A stretch of DNA of 64,000 nucleotides, taken from Anthopleura xanthogrammica. Lineage: Eukaryota; Cnidaria; Anthozoa; Actiniaria; Actiniidae. Position numbers and translations under genes: made by a program. How positions within the stretch are numbered: position 1 is the first letter of the stretch; each line of letters begins with the position of its first letter. The notes below the pieces were generated by a model. The model saw nothing but the letters and a program-made list of their open reading frames with translations, searched no databases and was not told the origin of the DNA. Where the stretch lies: assembly GCA_964019055.1 (NCBI GenBank), contig OZ025206.1:29027012-29091011 (forward strand), written 5' to 3'. Positions 24,401 through 35,781 of the stretch are shown here, piece by piece.

Positions 24401-24659
24401 ACAAATAAAGCTATTCGATCAAAGAATCTGTTGAAAACATCAAGTAATAAACACAAGATTCCATTTGAAGCTTTTTTTCAATGAAAACCAAATGAAAGAA
24501 GTTCAAACCCAACCTAAGCTTGTTTGATTTATCAATCTAGCGATGCAGTAGAAACGTTTTACCTAAAGCTTCAACAGGATCATCTGTTCTTTTTCTTTTT
24601 ACACGTAAAACAACCCCTCGTTGATCTTCTTGTGATAAGCAGTCAACTGCGGCAGCCAT
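18488..24659 (-). CDS. SLC7A6OS: SLC7A6OS/Iwr1, RNA polymerase II nuclear-import factor, 353 aa, eleven exons
   Basis: Minus-strand coding exons: 24659-24563, 24390-24295, 24170-24103, 23987-23889, 23395-23328, 23051-22905, 22196-22087, 21157-21094, 20114-20023, 19637-19524 and 18594-18488 (TAA). Phases join to 353 codons; human SLC7A6OS is about 309. Hallmarks in order: N-terminal VVLRVKRKR (residues 16-24), FKILSS, ILCNSVKMMREKLAVSE, the Iwr1 motif YVYDFYY (about 233-239), acidic FDDEDDSN, ENNWRNDYPDE (about 282-292), and a tail FGEDLSSDDDELD. Yeast Iwr1 binds assembled RNA polymerase II in the cytoplasm and carries it into the nucleus by an N-terminal NLS; the basic cluster KRKR fits that role. 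The stop overlaps a splice-donor look-alike (AGGTAAGT), so the final exon could be mis-called as internal. Confidence 0.93.
18802..19276. mobile_element. Inverted-repeat DNA element (TIR GGGTTCGTACAGG)
   Basis: AGGGTTCGTACAGG at 18802 is answered by CCCTGTACGAACCCT ending at 19276. Just inside the ends are TTTCCAAAACC-type A+T-rich strings also arranged in inverted fashion. No transposase frame is visible, so it is a non-autonomous copy. It sits in the last intron of SLC7A6OS. Confidence 0.7.
20655..20787. mobile_element. Short imperfect inverted-repeat element
   Basis: TTTAGACCCGGTTT on the left is matched by GTCTAAACCGGGCC on the right, with imperfect inner pairing (TGCAAATGA against TCATTTGCA). 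About 130 bp, intronic in SLC7A6OS, MITE-like. Confidence 0.6.
21540..21740 (-). mobile_element. tRNA-derived SINE
   Basis: Read on the minus strand, the head contains an A box TGGTCGAGTGG and a B box GGTTCAAGTCC spaced as in a tRNA. It is followed by a non-tRNA body (CTGGTTTGCCTCC, ACCAGTTGGGTTTCTC) and an A+T-rich tail with ATTATTATTAG. This is the layout of a tRNA-type SINE. The conserved-looking body might be one of the deeply conserved SINE domains, which I cannot confirm here. It lies in an SLC7A6OS intron. Confidence 0.65.
22464..22636. mobile_element. MITE with about 35-bp terminal inverted repeats
   Basis: TTTTGGCTTCCGTCAATCAA at the left end is matched by TTGATTGACGGAAGCCAAAA at the right, and the pairing continues inward (ACGATGGGCT against AGCCCATCAT). 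Total about 172 bp without coding capacity. It is in the SLC7A6OS intron between exons 6 and 7. Confidence 0.85.
23460..23870. repeat. GATG/GAAT/GAAG tetranucleotide repeats
   Basis: A compound array runs from GATG-type repeats (23460-23495, 23636-23650) through GAATGAAC/GAATGGAT variants to a clean (GGAA)n block at about 23801-23866. It is intronic in SLC7A6OS, immediately left of exon 4, and produces spurious Ser/Phe/Pro-rich open frames. Confidence 0.9.
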
Positions 24660-25262
24660 GTTGTTTTTCTCCAACCTTACAACACAGGAAGCCCAGTGTC
24701 TGGATGTGTCACCTCTTACTTCCCATCACAGTCATTTTTTTCAGATCACGTGCCAATCCTGCCTTGATAATGAGATTCTCATTTGAGTCACACTGAGGTT
24801 AATGTATCATCTTCCGTTAAAGAAACAACTTACTCAAGAGAAAGGTTTGGTCGTCTGATATTGGAAAACATATTACACTCAAAAGTAAAGACAGATAAAA
24901 TAACTGGTTACCCAACAACCATACCTACGTCAGTACCAGGTGATCTCGCTTCTCTCAGGCTGAAGGAGTTAGCCAATCAGCGGACATTTTGTTCGTAGCT
25001 CAATGTTTCCTAGTTCCAGGTTTTCGGCTCGATTTACAACAGCTTTTGCTCGAAAATATAGAAAAGAAAACTCATCCGTGCAAAGAATCGCCAAATACCT
25101 TTTAGAAAAAGCATATTACGTCGTTGTTGGTGGAAAATATTTCATTTTGACAAGAAATAAAAGAAAACACTTGGAAATTTTCGCTATGACAAACAATGCA
25201 TTGCGCGCCTAGATTCCAAATCACCTGGTAGTACCTAGCCTGCGTAAACCTGCGTATATAGC
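24660..25262. other. Divergent upstream region of SLC7A6OS
   Basis: This sequence lies between the SLC7A6OS start and the next MITE. It holds GCCAATCAGCG-type (CCAAT-box-like) sequence at about 24970-24982. A 69-codon open frame at 25003-25212 has no similarity that I recognise and no splice partner. I see no supported gene. Confidence 0.4.
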
Positions 25263-25415
25263 GGCCATTCTCGTACCCAGAGCCTCTTCAGCTTTCTAAC
25301 GAAAAATCGTAGGATTTGGCAAGATTTGGCATGATTTGGCTAATGAGTAGGATCTGGGAACGAGAATGACGATCTTTCGTTAGAAAGCTGAGAAGGCTCT
25401 GGGTACGAGAATGGC
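25263..25415. mobile_element. MITE with about 45-bp inverted repeats
   Basis: GCCATTCTCGTACCCAGAGC is matched in reverse complement by GCTCTGGGTACGAGAATGGC, and the pairing continues through AGCTTTCTAACGAAA and TTTCGTTAGAAAGCT. The centre carries a GATTTGGC direct repeat. It is followed by a 14-base G run at about 25431-25444. Confidence 0.85.
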
Positions 25416-25926
25416 GTAGCGGCGCTTTTTGGGGGGGGGGGGGGGACTAGGTAAGACCTACTCACAGCGGAAATAGTGTTTCATAAATAGATTAACAGTT
25501 TCAATCACTGCTAGAGCAGATATTAAGTGATAATGTTTTCATAACAAGTTGTTTTTCACCTGCGATCCACCTGTGATGAAGACGATTATAGACAAATATA
25601 ACAACTGCTGCTAAGTCACCCTTCCTTGCCGATAACTTAATACTTTACTCTTAGTTTGCATTCAGAAAGACTAGCTTTGCTGGAGAGTCTATCGATATGT
25701 GAGACCAGGAAGGGATAGAGAGATTCGTAGCCTGTCTAAAACTAAACTTTGAATATATGAATATCACCACTGTTTTTCTACTGATCTTTGAGGTGTTTAT
25801 TGGATGATTGCAAACAATCAAATCAGTTATTTCAACTGGTGTCCCGTCACTCGCATTTGAAGTGTTTACCCGAGCGTAAAACGTGTTAAACACGGCTGAT
25901 TAGCTGTTGACAGAATTCGAAAAGGG

Positions 25927-26007
25927 GTATAAACTGCGATATATGACTATTGTCTCAGCAGAGTAAAACTAGATTTTCCGTACCCTAAATACCATCATTC
26001 TGAGAAG
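25927..26007 (+). promoter_or_regulatory. Probable core promoter and 5' non-coding exon of the ENPP gene
   Basis: GTATAAA at 25927-25933 is a good TATA box. About 25-30 bp downstream, TCTCAGCAG could hold the start site. A donor at 26008 (GAAGGTAAGAA) pairs with the acceptor TTTTTTTCAG ending at 26171, giving a roughly 50-bp untranslated first exon and a 164-bp intron before the single coding exon. Confidence 0.55.
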
Positions 26008-26207
26008 GTAAGAAAAATATCAGCGAAGAGGAGAGGACATTAATCTAGACTCGGCTACTCTTTCACAATACATGCTCCCATACACAGACGTTTCAATCAT
26101 CATCACCAAGAGTCCTTCATGGTCTCTTGTCATCACTCAATGATCTATTTTGTTCTGATCATTTTTTTCAGGCTGATCGGCGGAGGATTGTCAAGGTGGG
26201 CTGCACG

Positions 26208-27581
26208 ATGCTAGACCAGAGTTGTTTTAGACTATGGTTGCTGGTTCTTGCTATTTTACTGCAGCCTATCTTGGCTGTCTTGGATCCTATCAAACCAACT
26301 GTACCAAACACTACCACGATCCTCATATCTTTCGATGGATTTCGTTGGGATTATTTGACCAAGACAGACACACCAAACTTTGATTACCTTGTTCGAACTG
26401 GCGTCAAAGCTCCCTTCATCAACCCTGTCTTTCCAACAGAGACAATCCCTAGCCATTACTCCATGGTAACAGGTTTATATCCCGAAAGTCACGGGATTCT
26501 CTCGGGATATTATACTTACGATCCCGTTTGGAATTCTTCTTTTGAGATGAATACAACAGACTGTCGTTGGTGGGATGGAGGTGAACCCGTATGGGTGACG
26601 AACGAAAGACAAGGACATAAAAGTGGAGTGTGCTTTTTTCCTGGATATGATGTTAAAATCAGAGACTACCTACCGTCATACACCACCAAGGACATGGGCT
26701 TTGACAAATCTTTTTTTCATCCAAAAAACATGATGACATACGAAGCTGAGGTTGACTTAGTTCTCAACTGGATGCAAAGTCACGATCCTCCTTCTTTCAT
26801 TGCAATGTATTTTAACCAACCGGACGAAACCTCGCATGATTTTGGACCAAATTCAGCTGAAGTGATAGAGAAAATCAAAAGATGTGATAACATAACAGGA
26901 TATTTAATACAACGTCTAAAGGAATATAATGTTTTTGATAGCACCAATTTGGTTTTAACATCAGATCATGGACATGCTTCGTACAATACCACATTCTTCT
27001 TGAATTTTGATCCTTACATTCATCAAGATAACTACACTAGAAAGGGTACAACCACCATCCAAATCTGGCCCAAACAGGATAGTAGTCTAGAATACGTCTA
27101 TGAATGCTTCAAGAGGATGCAAAATGAAACACGTTTAATAACAGTCTTTAAAACCAAAGAAATGCCTGAAAAATTCCACTTCAAAAACAGCAGACGAACA
27201 CCGCCCATTATCGCCATTATGAATGAACACTGGATAGCGAACAATACTGGATTCTGGCAATATTGGCTTCAGAATAATAAGACAGATAGTATCCACGGTG
27301 AACATAGCTATAGTCCTGAACTGATGTCCATGAAGCCATTCTTTGTCGCGAAAGGACCAAGCTTCAAAGAGGGTTATATATCTAACCCCTTTAGTACAAT
27401 TGACATATATCCACTACTGTGCCATATCTTGAATATTACCCCGGCACCAAACAATGGATCCTTTGATAGAGTGAAGGAGTTATTAAAAGAAACGAAATCT
27501 AGCTATCACAGTAAAAGCTTTAGTGACAATTTGAAAGATATATTTATAGACATTTGGCAAAAGTTGGGAGCACTGGTCTAA
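26208..27581 (+). CDS. ENPP-type ectonucleotide pyrophosphatase/phosphodiesterase, 457 aa, intronless CDS
   Basis: Alkaline-phosphatase-fold enzyme that hydrolyses phosphodiester or pyrophosphate bonds of extracellular nucleotides or lipids using two zinc ions. A signal peptide lies at about 1-24 (FRLWLLVLAILLQPILA). All metal and catalytic motifs are present: D43 in SFDGFRWDYL, nucleophile T79 in FPTETIPSHYS, D206 and H210 in NQPDETSHDFGP, D253/H254 in TSDHGH, and H363 in SIHGEHSY. Many N-X-S/T sequons suit a secreted protein. The length and the absence of somatomedin-B and nuclease-like domains fit the short ENPP4-7 group. No clear C-terminal membrane helix is visible, so it is probably secreted. 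I start at the ATG at 26208, directly before the signal peptide; upstream codons in frame are crossed by the 26171 acceptor. The exact ENPP number and substrate cannot be assigned. Confidence 0.92.
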   Translation: MLDQSCFRLWLLVLAILLQPILAVLDPIKPTVPNTTTILISFDGFRWDYLTKTDTPNFDYLVRTGVKAPFINPVFPTETIPSHYSMVTGLYPESHGILSGYYTYDPVWNSSFEMNTTDCRWWDGGEPVWVTNERQGHKSGVCFFPGYDVKIRDYLPSYTTKDMGFDKSFFHPKNMMTYEAEVDLVLNWMQSHDPPSFIAMYFNQPDETSHDFGPNSAEVIEKIKRCDNITGYLIQRLKEYNVFDSTNLVLTSDHGHASYNTTFFLNFDPYIHQDNYTRKGTTTIQIWPKQDSSLEYVYECFKRMQNETRLITVFKTKEMPEKFHFKNSRRTPPIIAIMNEHWIANNTGFWQYWLQNNKTDSIHGEHSYSPELMSMKPFFVAKGPSFKEGYISNPFSTIDIYPLLCHILNITPAPNNGSFDRVKELLKETKSSYHSKSFSDNLKDIFIDIWQKLGALV

Positions 27582-30500
27582 CCTATTCGCCAAGTGGAAT
27601 ATATTCCTGTACATTACTCCCACTATAGCTAGATGCGTAAAGTACTCTTCAAGTACATCAACCTCTGCCCCAGAGCCTTGTCATTTTTATTGCGCATGCT
27701 CGACTGGCATTTCGTCGAGCATGCGCTGTAAGAATTGGGGAACTCTGTGATCGGGATAGTACATACGCGATCCTGTGCCCAACTAACCCGTGGATCTAGT
27801 TTCGATCATTAATTAGTTCTATTATAACCTCATGACGTTTCATACTTAAACTACCATAATCATTTTTAAAATCCCTTTTTATATTCAAATGTTAAAACTC
27901 CTTTGAGAATACCAAGACAATAGGGAAAATTAGCATAACAAAAAAAACTACTGAAATTAAGGGATCCTGGAAATGTAGTTATAAAACGTCATCATGCTTG
28001 AGGACCTGCTATTGGACTTAGTCGACAAATGATAAAATCATAATGGGATAGTGTACTATACTCTGCACCAACCCACACCTAGACAACCCATAAAAAAGTG
28101 CTATAGCATTATTCAAGGATAGAAAATATTAGGGTTGATATTAGGGTTGATAGGTCAGTGGGACAAAACTAGTTCGTGCGTAAAAGACAGTACAGTAAAA
28201 GATTTAGAGCCAAAAATAAAACGAGAAAATAAAGTATTGAATCCCGTTTTCAGTCGCTTCGATCTCATAATTACCACCCTGCACGGATAACATGTCTGGT
28301 ATACCAATGATGATCTGACCGTGTGGCCGTATGTTAGATAATTCTTTGGGTTAATACGTCTAATCCTTCAGCAAATTAAGTCTATTGTATTATTGCATAT
28401 GTTGTAGTGTCATTATAATATTGATGGTTACTGGTCACAATTAGGCCATGATCTTAATCTGAGGGTGGCAAGGGAGGCGTGTCCATGGTTAAAACGCTCG
28501 CCTGTCTTCACTGATCGGGTCGTCGGTTTGTCTTACGTTAATAGTATATTAGAATTCGCCCCAACAAAGTGGTCAGCTTTGAATTCGGCTCTGATCATGT
28601 TTATCGTTCGTTTCGGTTTTCGTTCAGGTCGGTTCGTCTTCAAGTACGTATCCGCCATCAGTTCGAATTAATGCGCTCCCCCCCCCCCCCCCCACCACAC
28701 ACACACACACATACACACACTAGTTAGAAAACGCTTACAAGATCGAGCTGCTGTCGTCGTAGAGTTGATTTACAGAAAGCAAATCATGATATAACCTGAT
28801 GTAACATGATGTGAGGTAGATCGCTGTTGTACGGAAGTCGTACGAAGTCCGAGAGAATCGTATCGTGTATATAAATCACCTAAACGTTTCGTGCCTTAAG
28901 GAACTTCGGTCTGTTTCGATGATATATACTAGTCTTCAGCTGTTAATGGTCAAGGAGTCATAGCTTTAATGACTTTAGAAATGTTTTAGATTATTGAAGC
29001 TAGGGTTATCATTGGAGCATGATATGTTGCCAAGGGCTAAATAACTGCAGGCAAGGTTGCTCATGGCAGCTCACACTTCGGTAAAACACGGTAAAGCCCA
29101 ACGGCCATTCGGCGGCAGCCTTTGGTCTTGATGAAAATTAAACTTTCAACACCTTTCTAGGTTCTAGATAACATGTAAAAAGGTTATTATGAATTTCGCC
29201 AATTTTGATAACTAAATGTAAGGAACAATGAAAAGAGAACACAAACAAAATTTGGTCAAAAAATTGTCCAGGTGCTGATCGAAAACTATCGAAATAAGAA
29301 GCCTGTTATCTGCATACGAAACTGAGATAGACTAGGAAAACGATAGCCAGGGCTTCTTCAGTTATTATCTAGGATTTGCCAAGGGCTGAGAAGGGCGGAC
29401 GGAATGCCGGCTTAGATTGCAAATTAATGTTTTACATCTTAATCTTTGGAGGTCGAATTTTCTAAGTAATTTAAAAAGGTCTTCAAAAGTCAATTGTATC
29501 GGTTATCGCTTTCATATATGTTTCTCCTATATTATATTATTGATCAGGGGTTGTTCATATTCTTGCTGGTAGCGCGGAAGCTTCATTTTCCTTGTTAAAC
29601 GAATGAGTACCAATGTAATACTCTGAGCACTGAATACTGAAGAATTAATGGCACCGACAACGACAGAGCAAATGAATCAAAAAGTGTCCTTCACTATCCA
29701 CCAATAATACATGATAATAGGGTCTATAAATACATCCACAGTATGACTGAATACTGTTTGTTCCACTGCAAGGTGTTTACTCGCATCAAGTATGATAAAA
29801 ACCCAGCACGAATCCATACTCATCAAGTCGTTCATACAATCCCGATGTCACGAAATGCAAATGTGAATAAATAATCTCATTTTTATTTGATTGACCGCGT
29901 TTGATTAATTTAATATTTTTATTGAAGCTATTTTGTGTTTGGGTTCTGTTGAAATGTGTCGCCTTTACAGAGACCAAAACTTCCGTATGTCTGTAACTAT
30001 TGTCGAAGCCTTAATGAATGGTTGCTATTAGCAACCGTGCGCAACAAAGAAGAGGCTTCTTCAGTACCAGGTATGGGCTATTATTTGTCTTGATATGCTA
30101 ATTGAATTGCAACCAAAGAAAATTAAGCATAACCTTTATAAGTTCTTTTTTTTTTACTATTATTATAAAGTTTCATCAGTGTTTTTCAAGATATAGCCAT
30201 CGGGGAAAAAAACTTCGGCTGCTTCAACAACAGGCTTTAATTCTATCGAAACCTGAAACAACCTCCAGGCTGATTCAAGTCTGATTATGGCTAACTCACA
30301 GATCGAATCAGAATTTAGCTTGTTAGGTTTTCCAAGTTGAAAGAGTAGGTCTAGAAATCAGTGTAGAAAACTGAGGTTGTGTATTGTTTGAGAAAAGAAA
30401 AATGCCAGGTTGCGTTGGCAACGAATGTCTACCAAAATTGTCCTCTTTTTCTGAATCGTATTGGCAATGTTTTTCTATATTAAACAGTTTGAACGAAACT

Positions 30501-32085
30501 ATGATAAAAAATATAATGATATGTAAATGCTTGTATGGCGCACTTCTAACCTGATAACGGACATAACGGGCTACAATTGGTATCATCAAGTTGGGTGAGT
30601 TGGTTTGAAAATCACATGCAAAAGACCGGCCCCGTCATATGACAAGCTGGCCAAACTGAGAACGAAATGATTTAGATAAATAATAACCTCATCGGAACTT
30701 TAAATAGGATATCATTATAAAAGCTACAAAACAAACATTAATATTTTTGCTCGTTGATTGCGTATTCATTCTGTTAATTTTTTTCTCGATAATTATTCAG
30801 TTTTCGTAGCCGCTTTAGTAACCCATATCCGATGCTTTCGTGAGGCAAGTTTTTCCGTATTTGAGTCTAAAATTGATCAACCAGCTGATAACTTTCCAGA
30901 AATAACTTATATATTGCTATTTCAGCAGAGCTAAAACCAGTCAAACACCTTACGTGATGAATTAGGTTTTTCTTGATCAATTTTTAAACACCCCTAAAGA
31001 AAATTAAAAAAAGGAAAATCCACAAACTGCTTTTGGGCATTTATTTCTTGTGTGTTTGGTACACAGTGTCAATAATGGGGTAGGATTTTAATCTACTAGA
31101 AACCACTATTGAGCATATAGGGCAGCCACAGGCTTATAGGGACTAAAGTGATGGACACTCTGGTTAATGTATTATTTTGAAGCGGTGAAACTTCATACTT
31201 ATAACATTATTTGTCTTCTCGATTTGAAAGTGAAATAATCTAGGAACTGACTGCTTTCAAAATCAAACAATCGAGTAGTAGAGATGTGGAAAATCATAAT
31301 AAACTGCATTCGGCAGCTAGTGTTCATGCAGATGATCCCGTTATCATCACCTGAGATCTAGCTACTCAGTATAACACTAACTATCATAATGAAAGAACGG
31401 GTTTTTTACCTATCTAAATAGCTCCAAGTTCCGTGTATTGTGACAGTAAATATGCTTTGTTTCTAAGTCTTAGAGCATCCAGGTAGAAGCCGGTTTGCGT
31501 AGCTCTGCATGTCAGTAAATAAATAGACTCGTCCAACTAGAACCGAAATTCCAGTGCTACAATGCTGACTTGAAGTATTGGATTTTGAATTTTAAGGTCA
31601 TTGTAATATGGAGAAAAGAGTGTAGCAATGAAAAAGACTGAGTAGAGGTATTCCTGTGCAAAATTTATTTCATGTCAATTCGCGGTGATGGTTAAAATTA
31701 GGCAAAACACTTTCACTATATAAAATCCATTAGCTTTGTTAGGTAAAAAGCTTTTAAGGCATCAAGACATCATTTGTCTTCTGCGATAAAAGAAAAAAAG
31801 CAATATTAGTGTTGAGTTGTGATTGCCACATGCGGAGATGTCGCTCTTGCGCAGGTATTTCTCGTACTTTACAGGTCCATCTGTGTTCTCATAGAAATAT
31901 TTTGCAATTTAGACTTTCCCAAACATAAGCTATTAACCAGAAGTCTTCGTAGCATACGGAAGCCTGAATTTTTGATATTTTCTATTCTTTTCACATCCTT
32001 CTATTCATCCCACCCAGTTTTTTAGGTATTGACAAGGCGTTCCATGTTGTTGGTTGAGGGAGACTGAGTACTAAACCGGTTTTTC
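27582..32085. other. Long stretch without supported genes
   Basis: After the ENPP stop there is A+T-rich sequence with AATAAA hexamers at about 28215-28220 and 28228-28233 that may end the ENPP transcript. It also holds a 36-bp hairpin (27691-27726), a poly-C run followed by (AC)n at about 28679-28722, and no splice-linked coding frames that I could follow. The missing first exon of the C7orf57-like gene could be anywhere from here to 35.7 kb. Confidence 0.4.
27691..27726. repeat. Perfect hairpin
   Basis: GCGCATGCTCGAC is followed by a short spacer and GTCGAGCATGCGC, a 13-bp G+C-rich stem in an A+T-rich setting, about 110 bp after the ENPP stop codon. It may be the core of an old inverted-repeat element or a structured 3' UTR motif. 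Confidence 0.6.
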
Positions 32086-32090
32086 TAGTG

Positions 32091-32400
32091 AAGTGGACGC
32101 GATCGAACGGAAGATCGGTTTTGTCAAGACATTCGATCCATTCAAACACTTTATATCACCGATCCAGCCACCCTAGTTGAACAGAAACCTTTGGATTACT
32201 CACTAAACAGAAGATCTCATGGCTATGACTACGAAAAGTGGAGGTATGATGAGTTTTCTAGGTATAATCGATTGTTTTACATGCCATGTCAGTCGTGCTG
32301 TGAAAGGCGTATTTTCTACAAATATATTTGGGCAATTTTAGTTATTGAAGGAATAGAAATTGCTACAGAAATCGCCCTTGGATTTGATATTTTATTTTGA
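32091..32400 (+). CDS. Possible orphan terminal exon encoding a small membrane-anchored C-terminus
   Basis: An acceptor-like tract (GGTTTTTCTAG) precedes an open frame running to TGA at 32400. Its last part has protein-like composition: Tyr/Arg-rich HGYDYEKWRYDEF, a cysteine cluster MPCQSCCERR, then a hydrophobic segment YIWAILVIEGIEI. There is no ATG near the start, so if real it is a last exon of a spliced gene whose other exons I could not find. Another frame of the same stretch (EVDAIERKIGFVKTFDPF) also looks protein-like and ends earlier. I do not recognise a family. Confidence 0.25.
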
Positions 32401-35080
32401 ACGAGTAATGTGTGTCGATGTATTTTTAATTTTGTATGTTCGCCTTTTTATGCCAACGTGTTGACTAAAATCCGTGGCTTTTTTGGTTTTACAACTTCAC
32501 ATGGTAGCTCATGAATCTTACCGCTTTCTCATAGCTAACAATTCTAGATAAATGAGGAGTATAAACTTGGTCGTCATGAGTAAATTGTTCTATTTGTATC
32601 GATTAAAATCTGTATTGTGAGTTGATGTAACCTTTGTTTTCAAGAATTAGTGAGGAAGGAATGTTTCTGTGGTCACCCAAAACCCTTGACTTGTTTTTAT
32701 TCATTAAGTCTTATTTTCAATTCCTTCCTCTCGTAATACAAAGGCTATTGTCAAATAATGACCGTATTTGTTGTTTTTTCCGTATAAAATTGCTATGAAC
32801 CTGTTCAAAATAACCCAGATTTTATTCCAGCGAAAGAGAAAGAATACTGAAACAGTTCTGTATCAGATAGTGAAATATTTACGGCTGAGGCATTTTCGCT
32901 TTTCTTTGATTGTTTATCTCTCAAAAAAAATGCATTCTTATTCGCTGTCTAAAATCCAGTGCTTTTAGTAAACCAAGAAAAATAAATGTATAAGTGGTCT
33001 GCATTAGGAAGTGTTTGGAAGTTTTTAATCAATTCAAAAGTTTATAAAGTGATAAGTGGACTGGTTTGCAAGAACTCAGCATGTAGTAACTGGAACGTAC
33101 TATATGTCGCCAGAAATTAGCATTTTATCAGCCGATCAGTTGTTTTGACTCCAATTTTGCCCATTTTTGATGTGATAAGAATAAATAAGGCGCCTGCTTG
33201 GATATTGGCTTGTTCCTAGGATATTTATTACCTTACTTAATGACAATCGTTAAAGTATATTCTTGTGGAACTCTATCTAGACCCTAATCTCTCGTATCTC
33301 ATTCTCCTATTTGTCTATCATTAGACCAGTAGGTACCACTTCCGTCTAACTCAATCTTGACATGACGAGGTCTTGGTAAAATTTTACGAAAACAAATATT
33401 TGAGATTTTTCGGATAAGAGTTGTTTCGTGTTTTCTTTTCCACTTGGGATTAGTTGCAATGAATACAACATGTGCTATCGGCTTCTGGTGTCGCTCTTAA
33501 TTATCAGACCATGGAATAGGTGTGACAAAAAATATTTTATTAGTTTTCGCGTTGGACACAATCATAAATGAGTCATAGTAGATCTTCTCCCATGGGACTA
33601 AAATTACTTCGACATCACCAGCAAAAATAACTGTAACTATATGCCATGCAAAATGGCGTGATGTTCTTCATTTCACTTTGTGTTTAATCCTTCATGGGAA
33701 CTGAATTTGTAATGGTTGGACGGTTTTATTATATTGATACGATTATTCAAGTTCAGGTCATTGCTACCCGGCCCCTTGCTACACTACACGTACGCATCCA
33801 GTGACATGAGATTAAGTTTCGTTTTGATATTCCTTTTCTTCTAATTTTACTTAAAGGTAGATTAATATATTTTTCAAGAAGAATTATAGGATTACTCGTT
33901 CACTACCTCTAGATAGTTTCTTGTTATTGTTTTTATTATTGGGAGAAAATCAATTATTTTTGGTTTTATTAGTAACAGGTATCCTTTTTCATTTTAAAAT
34001 ATTTTTATGTTGAAGTACAAAACTATATTTGCCATTTACAGATAAAATTCTATGTATATTATATATTTTTTCATGAATAACAGTAAGATATATACATAAT
34101 TTGTGTACCTTTTTGTACACATTGCTAATAAAGGAAACCAATTTGAGGAATTTTTAGTGCCATTTATATTTTTGGTTTGGAGCTGACATTAATTTCTCTT
34201 GCGACCATGAGTTATTTTTGATCTACACCTCTTAACAAAAGCTTCAGACTCCAATAACAATGATGCATGACTAAAATTAATGACGCACATCAAGCATATA
34301 GCAGACATTTATTAAGTGAAGTACTGCATGTGCAATAGTCCTAGCACTTTTATTACAATTAAGTGCTCTCTTCAAGAGATTTATGAAATGAAATTGTAAC
34401 GTGAAATGGTTGACTCTCCATTAAGAACTTGTAACATAAAAATTAATGAAAGTCAATTTGTCTATCCAGCTTTTCTATCATTTACTGAGACTCTAAATTT
34501 AAAGCATTATATGTCAAATAACAGTATTTAAAAAAAGCAGACAGGAACTTCCATTTCCTTTGTGTTCTTGGCAGCTGGTGACTTGTGGCCAGACGTTTGG
34601 CCAGTCTCTTACGTCAAGCCCTAAAATAGCATGAATGTGGTTACTGTGTCCCTATTATAACTGGGATTGTGTTTTGTACATCAACTCATAATGGTTTTTG
34701 TTAGTTTTTTTCTGGTACATAACTAAAGTATTTGAATGATATTATAAAAGAAAAATAACAAATTATATTGCACAGCTGTATTGTGCATCTTTTCTTGTAA
34801 TATATTTATTCTAAAATATTTGAGTGCTGATTACGGGTATATACCTGGCTGCAATGTTGCCAAAATACCAGAATCCATTTATTTCTCAATCTTTAGTAAT
34901 CCTAGCTAACACTGGGCTTCTAAAGTGCCTACCACCTCCATTCTCCTTGGTCCATATATAGACACTTACATAAATTGTAATGCAATATTAAAATGTATTT
35001 GTCAAGTGCAAGATCTGGCAGCTTGAGACAACAGCCATGTATATACACTGTGCAGGCCTGTACATGGGACAGGGTGGCAT
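32401..35080. other. Non-coding A+T-rich stretch
   Basis: No coding frame longer than about 70 codons and no convincing splice pattern. The stretch contains many AATAAA/TTTATT hexamers and poly(T) tracts. Confidence 0.4.
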
Positions 35081-35590
35081 GGCACAGGGGTTATCAATAG
35101 ACCTTTTTCAAATTCCTTAAATTTATACCACTGTGTTTTTGACTACAGACCCAATTTAAGGTAGGGTTAGCCTAATTTCAATGTCAAAGTTCAATCTTAA
35201 TTCACAAATACACAACTTCAACAATAAAAATGCTTTAAAATTCCATGGACCTTCACTGGAACACATAAATATTCTAGTGACTCAAAATCAAGGCTAACCC
35301 TGCACAACTGAATTCTTAGTCAAAGAACACAGTGGTATTTTACAAATTCGAAAAAGGTCTTATTACAAATCACAGACAATTTTGTTCATAAATTCACAAA
35401 TCATGAAAATGCAATTAATGTAAACCTTAATATATACAAGAATTCAGGTTGTAATACAAATGTTCAGGAAAATCAATGAAAAATCACAAATAAGCATGCA
35501 GATCATGCATCACGGGGAGGGAGGGGGACTGAAATTCATGAGTCACGTCCAAAAAGAGGCTGAATCACGCCTAATGTTAACCCCTGTGCC
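35081..35590. mobile_element. Inverted-repeat transposon (TIR GGCACAGGGGTTA) with a nested MITE
   Basis: GGCACAGGGGTTA at 35081 is answered by TAACCCCTGTGCC ending at 35590. The right part (CACGTCC, GGCTGAATCACGC, TTCATGAGTCACG) is the reverse complement of a matching element at 51560-51798, so the two are the same family. A second, unrelated inverted-repeat element (35099-35361) lies inside it. Confidence 0.7.
35099..35361. mobile_element. MITE nested inside the GGCACAGGGGTTA element
   Basis: TAGACCTTTTTCAAATTCC is matched by AATTCGAAAAAGGTCTTA. The next blocks also pair: TACCACTGTGTTTTTGAC with GTCAAAGAACACAGTGGTA, and AGGGTTAGCC with GGCTAACCCT. About 263 bp, no coding capacity. Confidence 0.8.
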
Positions 35591-35781
35591 AAACTGATGG
35601 GAATGGATACAGATTGCTTCCACCACTTAATTTACAGAAAACAGTTACATTTCCCAAATTTACTAAACTCATTATTTTTCAAAGCTAAGCCTTTCTTTGA
35701 TGCTTTGAAAATAGTCAAATTTTTCTTTTTTGGATCAGTATCTTGATAACAATTAATTATTGTATTATTTTCTGCATATAG

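Noticed and set aside
25003..25212. 69-codon plus-strand frame between SLC7A6OS and the ENPP gene
   Set aside because: No recognisable motif, no splice partner and no promoter. Length is within chance for this base composition.
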